Assembly (NCBI GenBank): GCA_019279435.1
Contig: JAAALK010000081.1
Location: 24,359,903-24,423,902, forward strand
Direction: 5' to 3'
Length of the DNA stretch: 64,000 bases
From: Zizania palustris
Lineage: Eukaryota; Streptophyta; Magnoliopsida; Poales; Poaceae
Part shown: one piece after another, positions 47,316 to 58,833 of the stretch
Numbering within the stretch: position 1 is the stretch's first letter
Layout: each line of letters starts with the position of its first letter
Translations under genes and position numbers: made by a program
Notes under the pieces: generated by a model
What the model was told of the DNA's origin: nothing
Seen by the model: only the letters and a program-made list of their open reading frames with translations
Databases searched by the model: none

Positions 47316-48440
47316 GTAACATTCATATACAAGGTAATACTTAGGGGGTAGAGTAGATTTTTTCAATTAAAAAACTATTAATCTTCACATTCAGGATTTA
47401 GTGTCGCAACCTAAATTTTTATAAATTTCTTTATATTTACTTGGTAAGGCCTACAAATAAACTAAAAAATATGAATATAATTTTTCTGCAAAATTTTGTT
47501 CATTATTTCATTCACTTGCACTTCAAATATCAATGATTTCAATTTAAATCCTAGAAACACACTTAATAAATTAAAAACAGTAAACTAACCAAGAAAAATA
47601 GTAAATTTTTATATGAAATAAGCTATGTTGTATTTTGATTATAAAATTTTTCAAATATAAACAACTTTTTTCTCTAAACCCTAATTCCTTATTAGAGAAT
47701 CTTTGTTTTTTTAACATCATGTGTGACAACTTTTTTGAAATATTTTTAAATGTTTATCACATCTATGTATCATATTATAACCCATGACTAGTCTCGTGTT
47801 TTTCAAATCTCATTTTGTTGTTTAGAATTAAAAAAACATTAAGCTCTACATTGTCGATCGAGCGTTGTAATTTTTTTTTTCAAAATTTCTTTTGATTTAG
47901 TGGATAAGAACTAAAAATAAGCTCAAAAATATTAATATGATTTTTTTATAAATTTTGGTGCTTTATTTTAAGCACGTGCAGTTCAAATTTTACTAATTTC
48001 GATTTAAATCTTAGAAAAATAATTAATGAATTAAAAATAACAAACGGTCCTATAAAATGAAAAAATAGAATAAGTTATGTTGTATATTGAATGTAGAAAA
48101 ATTTTCAAGCTCAAAAAATTATAAATATTTTACTTTCTTGTAAGACTAGAAAACTCCACTATCTTAAGTATTTCATAATTACGTAAAGAATAAATAAACT
48201 ACACATATTAATATTAATATGTAATCTAACTGCTAAAAAACTGCTATGTGTCAAATCTTTAAACTGCCAATGTATTCATTTTCGAATATTCGTTTACATA
48301 TATATATATATTTGTCAAACGAATTCAGATATTTCCGTTTGTCTTTAAGTTTAATTTAAATACAAATACATATATTAATATTTATAATTCACTGAGCACA
48401 AATAATTTAGATACCTTAACATCCATATCCATCCGTGTTT
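47316..48440. repeat. AT-rich region with two diverged direct copies
   Basis: About 47420-47665 and 47885-48130 are similar in order (AAATAAACTAAAAAATATGAAT / AAAATAAGCTCAAAAATATTAAT, then CACTTGCACTTCAAAT / CACGTGCAGTTCAAAT, then AAGCTATGTTGTATTTTG / AAGTTATGTTGTATATTG). This is an old tandem or transposon-derived duplication without coding sequence. Confidence 0.6.
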
Positions 48441-50413
48441 ACACGTCGTGGTCTCTACGTTACATTTAGCACGACCGTTATCTATTCAGAGCGCGCGTGC
48501 GAGCAGTGCAATCGTACGGACGGTTAGCGGTTGGGGAGGGGAGAGCCAACCATGCTTTGCTTGGAAGCACAAGTCAAACCTGCTGATGAGTCACTCTCCA
48601 GTCTCCATGACGCCCAAGCAAACTTCTTTCACAAGTTGATAAACACATCGGCGATCGATCGATGATGACCATCGCGCCCGCGTTCGTGATCCCTTTGAAT
48701 TGTCGACGATAAAGATGAAGACGATTGTTGGCTGTGGTCAGGTCACTGTTAGGAGCAGGCTCTTCTTAGTTGACTTCGTCGCTGTGCCGACGTTTGATCT
48801 GCCAGTATTCGGATTGTCAGAAGTGGCTTGCTTTCAATTCATTTTCTGCTTTGGAGAAGAAGAAGAAATGGTTAGAACGCTGCCTGAAATGCTGAAAGCT
48901 CCGGAAAACAAGCTTGGGTGGATGAGATGGAATGGAGGATGATGAACAATACTCCTATTACTTCTGTTCATTTCTGAAAATTTCAGTTATTAAGTGCAGC
49001 ATTTATTTTGTCGATTTCTGTTCAGCAACTCTGAATCTTTTTTTTTCTTTGCACAACAATTACCTTGATTAGGACTGTACATTTAGCTCACAAAGCACAG
49101 GTGTCTTGTGAAATCTGACAATTGAGCTAACTGAAGCTCAAGTGTAATTAAATTTATCTTAGATGCTTCTCTGTAGTTAGTAATTCAGTAGTCTAACAAG
49201 TTATTGTTTTGTAGTTCAATATCGTCAGTTCTACCAGGGACAATTGAGATCCATTATGGACATGTTCTTGTTCATTTCAAGGCTATTTTCCGGTAGTTTA
49301 TACTGTTATAAGTTAATTTTTAACTTACAATGTCTTGGTTTAACATTGGCACTATGGTATTTCTTCAGAAATTGGCAGTGCTAGTTCATAGAACAGCAAT
49401 TTGCTACTTACCACATCAGATTAAAACTGTAAAAAAAAAACTTTCAGTCCTGAAACTGTACAGTACTTGTAGTACTGCTGTTGCAGTAAATTGAAGAGAG
49501 GTTGCATTGGCATATATGAATACCCATTTCTCCAGGAGCATGATGTTCAGAATTCTGAACTTGTATGTCAGCTGGCAGCTAGTGACAACTTAAAGTATCA
49601 TCACCCTAAACAATCTATCTTTTGGTGCTGGAATATTGGTGGGGTGTTTGATTTGATCATATTACAATGGCATCCCTATCCTTAAACCAAGACATTGTAA
49701 GTTCTTGGTTAGAATCTGATGGTAATCTTCAAAGCCTTCAAACTGAGCAACATCTTTCTTTCAGTCATGGAGACTGACTGAAGTCTGAACTCTGAAGAAC
49801 ATGGGCGACAGGCCTGGCTGTACTATCTCCTCTTTGTTCTGACATATTCTTGCAACTAACCAAAGGCCCATACATATACAAAGGCTGGCAGTGTCAAATT
49901 GGCTTCAGAATATATTTCTCTATGCACAAAATTATGTGTTCTTGCTCTTATCTGCATGTTCTCATTATTGGACTTATTTTTTCCTGGGCTGATCATATTA
50001 TTGGACTTTGCATGCATTGCATCATATATGTTCAGCAAGCATGGCAATACCACTCTGCTCCAGCCCTGATCCTTCAAATCAGGTGCATGTTTATCTTGTT
50101 TTTATTCTGAACTTTTAGTTTTGTTTTGGTGCAATGGTGTGGTGTGCTGTTCATTATAAGAACAAAAATACAGAAATGTGTTCCCCATACTTGTCAATCA
50201 TGCATTGATGCACAAGTTGTCTTTTGTTTTTTCTTCCCTGTGATTTGTCATCTTGTTCTGCTGTAAGAACAAGAAGCAAGGACAGTATTGCAGGTCTCAT
50301 CTTTCATATCAATGTTGCTGAGATTTCATAGCTTTCGGGAAAACCTGTGGCTGCATGAATCTGCAAGAGTCTTATCTCATTTTTGGAATAAAGGCAATAT
50401 CATTGTCCAGCTT
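48441..50413. other. Gene-free or weakly transcribed-looking region
   Basis: Composition is less AT-rich than its neighbours, with T-rich intron-like stretches, but no ORF with a recognisable domain. Short ORFs at 48448-48942 and 49491-49685 have no family I know. A noncoding transcript is possible but unsupported. Confidence 0.4.
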
Positions 50414-50422
50414 TTATAGAAG

Positions 50423-52133
50423 GGGGTTTTTATGGTGCCTCATGTACCTTCTATGAAGGTAAGAGATAAAATCAATGTAAATCCTTGAATTGAGCATAAT
50501 TAAATTAATTAATAAAATAAAAAAAATTATTACATTTTCTCTCTTCGGCGCCCACCCTCCCTACGCCATGCCATGCCGCCACGCCGCTGCCCATCTGACC
50601 CTGTCGTTGCCTGTCCGCCCCAGCTATCACCGTCGCGACGCCCAGTCTGCCCCCACCATCGTGATGCCCCGCTACCACGCCAACCCCCCAGTCATCTGTC
50701 TGCCCTTGCTACCACCGCCCCCACCAATCGTCGTCGCGACACCCCGCTGCCACGCCACACCATCCCCCCTGCACCGCCCGTTCGCTCCTACTATTACCGC
50801 CTTGTCCTCCCCCGATGCCGTGACCATAGTCACAACGTTCCTGGGTCATCGGGGTCGAGGAACGGGGTCGCGGGTCGAGGTTCGACAAATGTGAAAAGTA
50901 TGGTACGAGGGGGGTATACCTATGCGGAATGTGAATATTATATTTGATTCATGAATCTGAGTACAATGGATCGATGATCCTGGATCGGTTGACTGTATTA
51001 AGGGTCATGATCCATAGATGTTTGGGTCGATGACCCCAGGTCGAACCAAAATAGATAGCTACGTGGAGGGTCATTGGAGCCCTGGACATTTATTTTTTTA
51101 TAATCCTCTCCTCTAATCGTTTGGCTACCCTTATCCTTTCGACACTAGTAGAACAGAGCAGACGAATAGCCGCCGCCGCCCCACCCGTGGCGCACCTCCT
51201 CGCTCCCCTCGCGGCCGGAGGCCAGCGGGGTGCAGCGACCATCGCGGTTGCGTCCTTGCGGCCAGGATTAGGAAGCCAGCGGTCGGCAGCCTGCTCGTGG
51301 CGCAACTTCTCACCCAGCGGCCGACGCGACGGCGCCCTTTGACCTCTAGGATGGTGCCCTTGTGCCTGTCGTGGCAGGCCATGGGCGGCCGGCTGGAGGC
51401 GCCATAGTGTCTCCGAGAGGGTCCAGCGCCCGATGAGCTCCATCTTCATCTTGTCCCGTAAGTTTCTACTACACCTGCATCTCGTTCTCGCTAATCTCGC
51501 CCTTCCTCCATGTTCATCTCGCCTCGCTCCCTCCATTTGCATTTCTGTAATGTGCCGACGAACCTCCGTCAGTTGGTACTCATCTCATTCTCAATCACAT
51601 TCGCATTGGGACAGCGATCCACGATGTTTTGGGACGGCGATCCACGGTGTTTTGGAATGCCGACCCTAGAATGTGGATCGCGGCTTCGACCCCGATCCCT
51701 GTGACTATGGCAGTGATGCCCTATTGACTCGTCGCCCCGTCCGCCCCACCATCGTGACGCCCCGCTGCCATGCTGTCGTGTCGCCCGTCTGCCCTCGCTG
51801 TCGTCGCCCCATCCAACCCCACAGTCATGTCGTCCCGTCCATCCCTGCCGTTGTTATGCCCCACTGTCGTGCTGCCCTGTCGTCTGCACCGCCCTATCAC
51901 CCGCTGCCACGTCGCCCTACCGTTGCTCATTCGCCCCCACCGCCGCCCATCCACCCTCACCGCCGCCAGTATGCGCCCGCTGCCACGATGCCAGTTGAAT
52001 GGAGAGAAAAAAGGAAAGAGATAGGAAGAGAGAAAGGGAAGAATGAAAAAAAAGGAGAGATGTAATATATTTTTTGTATTTAAATCTGGTTCATTGGATC
52101 TCTAAAAATGGATGATACACCATAAAATTTTCC
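50423..52133. mobile_element. Mutator-like element with GC-rich interior (possible Pack-MULE)
   Basis: A 1711-bp element flanked by 9-bp repeats TTATAGAAG (50414-50422) and TTATAGAAA (52134-52142). The termini are GGGGTTTTTATGGTGCC and, inverted, GGAAAATTTTATGGTGTATC. Two GC-rich Pro/His/Arg-coding blocks (about 50550-50830 and 51720-51990) resemble each other (CCACCATCGTGAYGCCCCGCT). No transposase and no recognisable donor protein. Confidence 0.75.
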
Positions 52134-52142
52134 TTATAGAAA

Positions 52143-53087
52143 GCTGAAAGGGGATCACTTTACCAGTTTACATACCAATGTTTTACACCAGGATAGCTCA
52201 CGATTGAAACTAAAGACAAAAGCCAACCAACACCCTGTTTAACAAAGAAAGCCACCAAAAAGCACACCATCCATCTAAACATTAGTTAGCACAAACCAAA
52301 ATAAGCAACATCATCAAACATGTCACTACCCTGTTTAGATTATATCCTTCCCTGTTTTCATGTACAAATGGACATGCAGAGGCAGGTACTGGCTTTGCCT
52401 GGTGATTAACCAACAAACAAACATATCACTGACAAAAAATACAGTGTGCAAACATGTCAACAGGCCAGCTTTTGCTTGTGGCAGCTGCTCAACTGCATGC
52501 ATGCATGCATGCATTCAAAGCAGACATCTCAAGTCCAAAGGAAGCACTGAAGCAGGTTCAGAGTGAATCCAAGAGAAGCCATCAGTTCATCACCAGGCCT
52601 ACCAAGCTACCACAAGGAGGGCTTAAATTCTCTTTTATGATCTCTTGAAAAGCAAACTCTTGACTTGCATCCTCCAATACTTTCAACTTTTTTTTCAAGA
52701 CAACATCTCAGCATGGATGGTACTACTAGCTGCCCCCAGCATATGCATGCATGCAGTGTGTGTGTGTAGTGTCCAACTAATTGAGGGTACTGTATGTTAT
52801 GGGTTCCATTCATGATGGTCACATTACCAATGGCCTTAGCTTCTTGCCTACATGCCTCTAGAATGATGGCATTCAATCTGTCCAAGATCTACCTAGCTAG
52901 GTGTCCAATTGTGTGGCAACCAACATGGATGTATTTTATAATGTTACATATGATGGGTTGTCTCATTGATCTCTCTCTTCTAGCCCAACTGATCTGAATT
53001 GTCTAGAAAAATCATACTTTGAGTTTCACTAACAATTCACACCATGGACAATTTGTGTGCAAGCTCATGAATTTTAATTCTGAGTAA
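52143..53087. other. Gene-free intergenic region
   Basis: Contains TGCATGCA runs (52495-52512) and a short GT run. Nothing coding is recognised. Confidence 0.5.
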
Positions 53088-53464
53088 TGTTAGAGTTTGA
53101 TACAAATTCTAGTTGGATTTTGGTCCATGTACTATAACAGAGTCATTATTATCGTGTCGTTTTCTCCCTATAAATACATTCTATGTGCGGCGTGGAGAAG
53201 TAGCGTCTTGTAAACCCTAGCTTTTGTACATATTCCATAATAGTGGATTTTTCCGTTTAGGCGTCCATAGTTTTTTCCGTAAGATTTTCCACATAATTTT
53301 ATGTCTCTATTATTTCTACGATTGTGTTTTTTCTAGTACTGAGGTTTGGTTTACATATATAGCCATTATTTTCTATTGATTCCTAAAATAAGCTCAACTT
53401 AATTAATTATGGTTAGCGCACTCTAGAACAAAATTATTCTCATTTTGTTTTGACCAAACTAACA
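53088..53464 (+). repeat. Probable solo LTR
   Basis: A 377-bp segment bounded by TGTTAGAGTTTG and CCAAACTAACA (short inverted TGTTAG/CTAACA). It carries TCTCCCTATAAATACATTC at about 53163-53181 and no internal retroelement sequence on either side. Flanking 5-mers AGTAA and ATAAA match poorly, so the boundaries are tentative. Confidence 0.55.
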
Positions 53465-55277
53465 ATAAATTTATTCTGATTTGCCACACACACACACACA
53501 CACAGCTTATCCTATAGTGTGACCTTGCTAGCTACCTGGCCATCTAGAGGACATGCAAGAAACATTTGCAAGATCTTATCACCCAAAGCATACCACACTT
53601 CATGAAACCTTTTTCTCCTGTAAAGCAACTAATGTGTCACCTACTACACTCTACCTCTTAAGTGCCTTGAATATTACAATAAACTCTACATCAAAAAGGC
53701 CTCAATGGTCCTGTTCCTTCTGATGTGGCATGATTACTTCTTCCTTTGGAGCTAGCTTGGCTATCACATGTATGTGTAATGAGAGCATATTATGCCATAA
53801 ACCCCACAAAAAAAAAGAAGGACAAGAGACCCAAAAAGACATCATTTAGACCCTCTCTTTATATTCATCACTTTTATCTCACTTAACAATAATTAACTTG
53901 GTCCCTTAAAGCCCAATTCTTTCCTTTGTGGAGCCAAGAAGCTAAGTGCACATGCCAACACATAACATGCCATGTGCACAAACCTTGCCCCCAAGCTTAT
54001 TCCTTTGCTTCATGTCTTTATGGTGATCTCCAAAAGAAAAGAATCCCTTTAATTCCTTTTTGCAATTGCACTACACATACAGCAAGCATGGCACCACTGA
54101 ACAACCTTGCAAACAATTAACTTTTGTACCAATGTTTTTTCTTTTCCCAGATGAAGGATATAAGTTGTGTACAAAGGTTGCTTGAACAATGTTACTTGGT
54201 CTGGTTGTCATGGACAGATTAACACAATATATAGATAGATGGAGGAACTTTGTCATCTGGCAGCTATAGTCGTTTAGAACAATCAGTTGAGTATCCATGC
54301 GTTGCAACGAGAAAAAATTACAACATTAAAAGAACATCGTACCAGTACGTGTCAATGACAATGAGGACACACATGTCAATGAGAAGGATTGTGGTGGTCG
54401 AGAGAATCTTTCACCGTCACTAACTTTTTTAAAGTAATATAGATACTACACATCCACGACAACAACTTCACATGGTTTTCTATCGTAAATAATTTGTCTT
54501 ATGCTCAGATTAATTAACCTAGTTATATATCATTAAGAGAATCTATTGGCAACCTGAAGCAATTTTTAGGAAATTTTACGGTCTTTAAACCGAGTTATAT
54601 ATATATATACACACACACACACTAGTTGAGTGCACGTCCATTACAACGAAAAAATTACAACATTAAAAATCACCATGAAAATAGAGATAAGCGAAGCTTT
54701 TAAGCTGAAACTGAAAAGTTTGGTTTACCGTGAGGAAAAGTAGTTGTGGCGGCAAAACTTTTTTAAAATAGTATAGATATATGTGTGTACCGAGTTGTAG
54801 TCGTTGTTTATGATACACACAGAGATTTTTCATTAAGAGAATATATTGGCAACCTTGAAGTAAATTTTTAACAAGAGTTACCATCACAAAACCCTAATTA
54901 GTACCAGTTGTAAACCATACTTATGCACCAGTTTTGCTACCAACACTAGAAAAGTGACACTGTTAGCTCAAAGCTATATATTGGTGCATGTTCAAATAAA
55001 CAAGTACATGAAGAAAGGTATATATGTACCGGTTGTTGTTAAAAACCAGAACTTATAGTGCAATCCCGATTTTTATGAAAAATAATACATGTACTATATG
55101 CACAATTTTTTCTTTAAATCCGGCATAGAGCTTTATCTATGCTTAATTAAGTGGTTGAGAAATACCTCATACATGATACATACCAGTTTTAAATAAACCA
55201 ACACATATAGATTCAGCCATTATTTAGTATTTTATATACCAATGATCCATTATATACACCTACTAAGAAATATATAT
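53465..55277. other. Gene-free AT-rich region
   Basis: No exon seen. Two similar phrases around 54290-54480 and 54610-54780 (ACAACGAAAAAATTACAACATTAAAA, then TTTTTTTAAAATAGTATAGATA-type) suggest an old direct duplication. Confidence 0.45.
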
Positions 55278-57619
55278 ATATATCTTAATTATATTAAAGT
55301 GGGGACTTACTCGTCCGTCCGCACCGCGCGCAGCGCGCCTCCCTCCCTGCCTCGACCGCGCCCCCCCCTCCCCGCGCATCGCGCGCAGCGCAACTGTCTG
55401 GACCAAGTCCGAGCGCAGCGCAACTGCCTGGACCAAGACCCGTGCGCCCCTCTTCATAACCCAGAACCCTCCCCTCCGCTCTAACTCTCTGCTCTCTCCC
55501 CTTTGCTCTCTCCCTCTGCTCAGACCCTAACCCTAACACCCCTCACCGTCGCTCGCCGCCACTCGCCCGCTCCGCCGCGGGCTAACCTTGGCCCCTCGGG
55601 TCGTCGCGTCGCCGCTCACCGGGGCCGGGACAGCCTTCGGGTAAGAGAGGAAATCAGAACAAACAAAAAAATCCGAAGGTTAGGGTTAGGGTGAAAAAAT
55701 CCGAAGGTTAGGGTTAGGGTTTAACCCTAAACTAAGAGTAAGGGTGCCGGGGTCTTACCTTGGCCGTTCGCCGGGGCCGGGACCACTCCGCCGCCACGCC
55801 GCCACTCGCCGGAGGCCGGGAAGAGGTCGGCGAACCCTCTCGGGTTCCTATGGTTTTGGCCGCCGTGGGCTATCTCGACGGAGCCCCGCTCACCCTCGGG
55901 TGAGCGCGGTGCTCCGGCGAGCTAGCCGGTGGCGGCCGACCGCCGTGCGCCGTCGCGGGCCGCCGCCGCCGTGCGCACGCTCCACTCGCTGCCGCGCGCC
56001 ACTCCGCTCTCGCGCTCGGGACCGAAGGGAGGGGGAAATGAGTTAGGGTTTCGGCCCCCGGGCGCGCGTGCTTTTTATTTGGCCGAAACCGATGCCTGGC
56101 CGTCGAATCAGATCCGACAGCCACGATTGATTGGGCTTCAGCCAGCCCAGGCGGGGGGCGAATTCCTGGCCCAGGCCCAGGTTGCGGGCGCGCGCGCACG
56201 CGGAATTCCTGGCCTGGGCCCAGGACTCCTTCGGCCTGCTGCTTTGCGCGTGTTGGGCCAGGCTTTTGCACTGTGTGGGCTGAAATCCGTTTTTAATTTT
56301 TCCGGAATTAAGAAATTGATTTACTGTTTTAATTATTCTCTAGAAAATAAGAAATTTGCCCAAAAATCAGATAAAATTAAGTTTAATGCGGGGAAAATTT
56401 TGTAAATTTCATCACATTCAGTAGTATTATTCTGAATTTTATGATAATTTTTAGAGCAGTTTTATGTTGTTTTCCGATTTTTTATAAGACCAACATCTTA
56501 TTTAAATTGGAGAATAATTTTTTAAGTTATTAAATTCAGAATATTTTACTGATTTTTATGCTGATTAAACACTACTACAAACCGTCACTGTAGTGGCGTT
56601 GGGCAAAACCACTGTAGTGGCGGGCCATTAGATGCCCGCCACTAGAGTTGCTGGTGCTGACGGCAGCACCAGCGCCCGCCACTATTGTTGGTAAAGTAGT
56701 GGCCCGGACCTGGGCCTGGGCCAGGAATTCGCCCCCCGCCTGGGCTGGCTGAAGCCCAATCAATCCTGGCCATCGGATCTGATCCGATGGCCAGGCGTCG
56801 GTTTTGGCCGAATAAAAAGCACGCGCGCCCGGGGGCCGAAACCCTAACTCATTTCCCCCTCCCTTCGGTCCCGAGCGCGAGAGCGGAGCGGCGAGCGGAG
56901 CGTGCGCGCGGCGGCGGCGGCCCGTGACGGCGACCGGCGGTCGGCCTCCACCGGCTAGCTCGCCGGAGCACCGCGCTCACCCGAGGGTGAGCGGGGCTCC
57001 GTCGAGCTAGCCCACGACGGCCAAAATCATAGGAACCCGAGAGGGTTCGCCGGCCTCTTCTCGGCCTCCGGTGAGCGGCGGCGCGGCGGCGGAGTGGTCC
57101 CGGCCCCGGCGAACGGCCAAGGTAAGACCCTGGCACCCTTACTCTTAGTTTAGGGTTAGGGTTAGGGTGAAAACCCTAACCCTAACCTTCAGATTTTTTT
57201 TCACCCTAACCCTAACCTTCGGATTTTTTTTGTTTGTTCTGATTTCCTCTCTTACCCGAAGGTTGTCCCGGCCCCGGTGAGCGGCAGCGCGACGACCCGA
57301 GGGGCCAAGGTTAGCCCGCGGCGGAGCAGGCGAGCGGCGGCGAGCGACGGTGAGCGGTGTTAGGGTTAGGGTCTGAGCAGAGGGAGAGAGCAGAGGGGAG
57401 AGAGCAGAGAGATAGAACGGAGGGGAGGGTTCTGGGTTATGAAGAGGGGCGCACGGGTCTTGGTCCAGGCAGTTGCGCTGCACTCGGACTTGGTCCAGGC
57501 AGTTGCGCTGCGCGCGATGCGCGGGGAGGGGGGCGCGCGGTCGAGGCGGGGAGGGAGGCGCGCTGCGCGCGGTGCGGACGGACGAGTAAGTCTCCGCTTT
57601 AATATAGTTAAGATATATA
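55278..57619. mobile_element. 2.3-kb fold-back inverted-repeat element
   Basis: Left arm 55278-56187 and right arm 56702-57619 are reverse complements over roughly 910 bp with high identity, ending at TATCTTAATTATATTAAAG on the left and its mirror on the right. The spacer is 56188-56701. Arms are strongly GC-rich, hold GGTTAGGG repeats and telo-box-like AAACCCTAA, and are unlike the surrounding AT-rich DNA. ORFs on both strands are mirror images of each other and are not called as genes. A transcript through it would form a roughly 900-bp hairpin. Superfamily not assigned; no clear target-site duplication in the AT-rich flanks. Confidence 0.85.
56570..56701. mobile_element. Mini-CACTA element at the fold-back centre
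   Basis: It begins CACTACTACAAACC and ends GGTAAAGTAGTG, an inverted match to CACTACTTTACC. Internal GTAGTGGCGG / CCGCCACTA repeats are typical of CACTA subtermini. It is 132 bp and directly abuts the right arm. Confidence 0.7.
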
Positions 57620-57800
57620 AATGCTATTCTACACCACGGGTATAGAATGTTATTCTACACCGACGTGGAATGGGGGGGTCGGGATTGGGTGGGGCGTGGG
57701 AGCACACTGTATTAGGTAGGCATGGTTAGGTTGATCGGTGTAGAATAGCATTCTACACCCGTAGTGTAGAATAGTGTTTCCGTATATATATATATAAATG
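57618..57800. mobile_element. Micron-like element in (TA)n, copy A
   Basis: ATAAATGCTATTCTACACCACGG on the left and CCCGTAGTGTAGAATAGTG on the right are inverted repeats, with (TA)n directly after the right end. It has the same GATCGGTGTAGAATAGC interior as the fragment at 18630. Confidence 0.6.
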
Positions 57801-57951
57801 CTATCCTACACCACGAGTGTAGAATAACTATTCTACCGAAAAATCTACTATGAGAAAAAAGTAGTACTCAACTACTACTATACTGAGAAAATCTACTACT
57901 GAAAGTAGTCGGTGTAGAATAACTATTCTACACACGTGGTGTAGAATAGTG

Positions 57952-57996
<45 letters not shown>
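57798..57996. mobile_element. Micron-like element in (TA)n, copy B
   Basis: ATGCTATCCTACACCACGAG and CGTGGTGTAGAATAGTG form inverted ends, flanked on both sides by TA repeats (57785-57796 and 57957-57996). The internal AGTAGTACTCAACTACTAC sequence is shared with 60534-60812. Confidence 0.65.
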
Positions 57997-57999
<3 letters not shown>

Positions 58000-58498
58000 A
58001 ATTTTACGCTGCACCAGAAATTAAATATCATAAAATGTTCATTTGTTTTGATCTAATGGCTAAGATTAAGGATACCTATTAGGTGAAAAGTCGCCCTTGA
58101 TTTTTCTCTGTGCGTACTTTCTGATTTTTTGCGCCGCCTTTTCGATTATGTACCGGTCACCAAGTAATTTTTTAATTTTAGTTCATTTTCAATGCTAACT
58201 AAAAGCAATGGTCTAGATTAATTTAAAGTGTTACTCGTTTACGAGGTAAATGTTATATCGTAACATAGCCCATATATATATATACCTCTCTTATCATTGA
58301 CCTTGAGATCCACCCTCAAAACATATTTGGTAGGTGTAGCAATACATCACATGACCTCTGTTTGATCCCCTGACATCTCCATGTGCCCCAATGACTGCAT
58401 GTGTGGTGGCTCCTCTCCTCTTAAATTAAAACCACCTCTCCTTCTCCTCCCACTTACAAAAACCTACACCTACTCCACCTAGCCAATATATACACCAA

Positions 58499-58509
58499 CT
58501 ATATATAAA
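58499..58509 (+). promoter_or_regulatory. Putative TATA box of the START gene
   Basis: CTATATATAAA lies 266 bp upstream of the ATG at 58775, with CCAAT at about 58483. The sequence between is leader-like (CT and GA-rich). The transcription start is inferred to be near 58535. Confidence 0.45.
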
Positions 58510-58774
58510 CATATACACACACACAAAACATATATAGAGAGATCTAGAGATATACATCTCCATTTCATCAAAGAGACTGGACCCAATCTAGCTAGCAGCA
58601 AAGTGTCATCAAGGTATCATCCATATATCATCTCCGGAGGCTCAGAAGCTGCTGCTATAGCTTGAGAAACCAAAAGAGAGAGCTTTATATCTTCTTCCAG
58701 TGGTCAGTACTACTGCATATCTTTTTCTTGTTCTTCTTCTTCTTGGGAAGGAAGGAAGGAAGGAGGAAGAGGCG

Positions 58775-58833
58775 ATGAGCAGTGCTGGTGGCCCTTCTCC
58801 AGCAGCATCGCCTCCTGTCTGCTCCAGATCATG
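58775..58833 (+). CDS. START gene exon 1
   Basis: A 59-nt exon with the start codon; donor ATCATG/GTAACT splits a Trp codon after its second base. Confidence 0.75.

Noticed and set aside
50490..51960. ORFs rich in Pro, His and Arg inside the second MULE
   Set aside because: Overlapping on both strands, compositionally driven and without any known domain. Kept only as part of the mobile element.
55503..57483. Pro/Arg-rich ORFs of 60-158 codons on both strands
   Set aside because: They are mirrored between the fold-back arms and reflect GC-rich composition rather than coding constraint.
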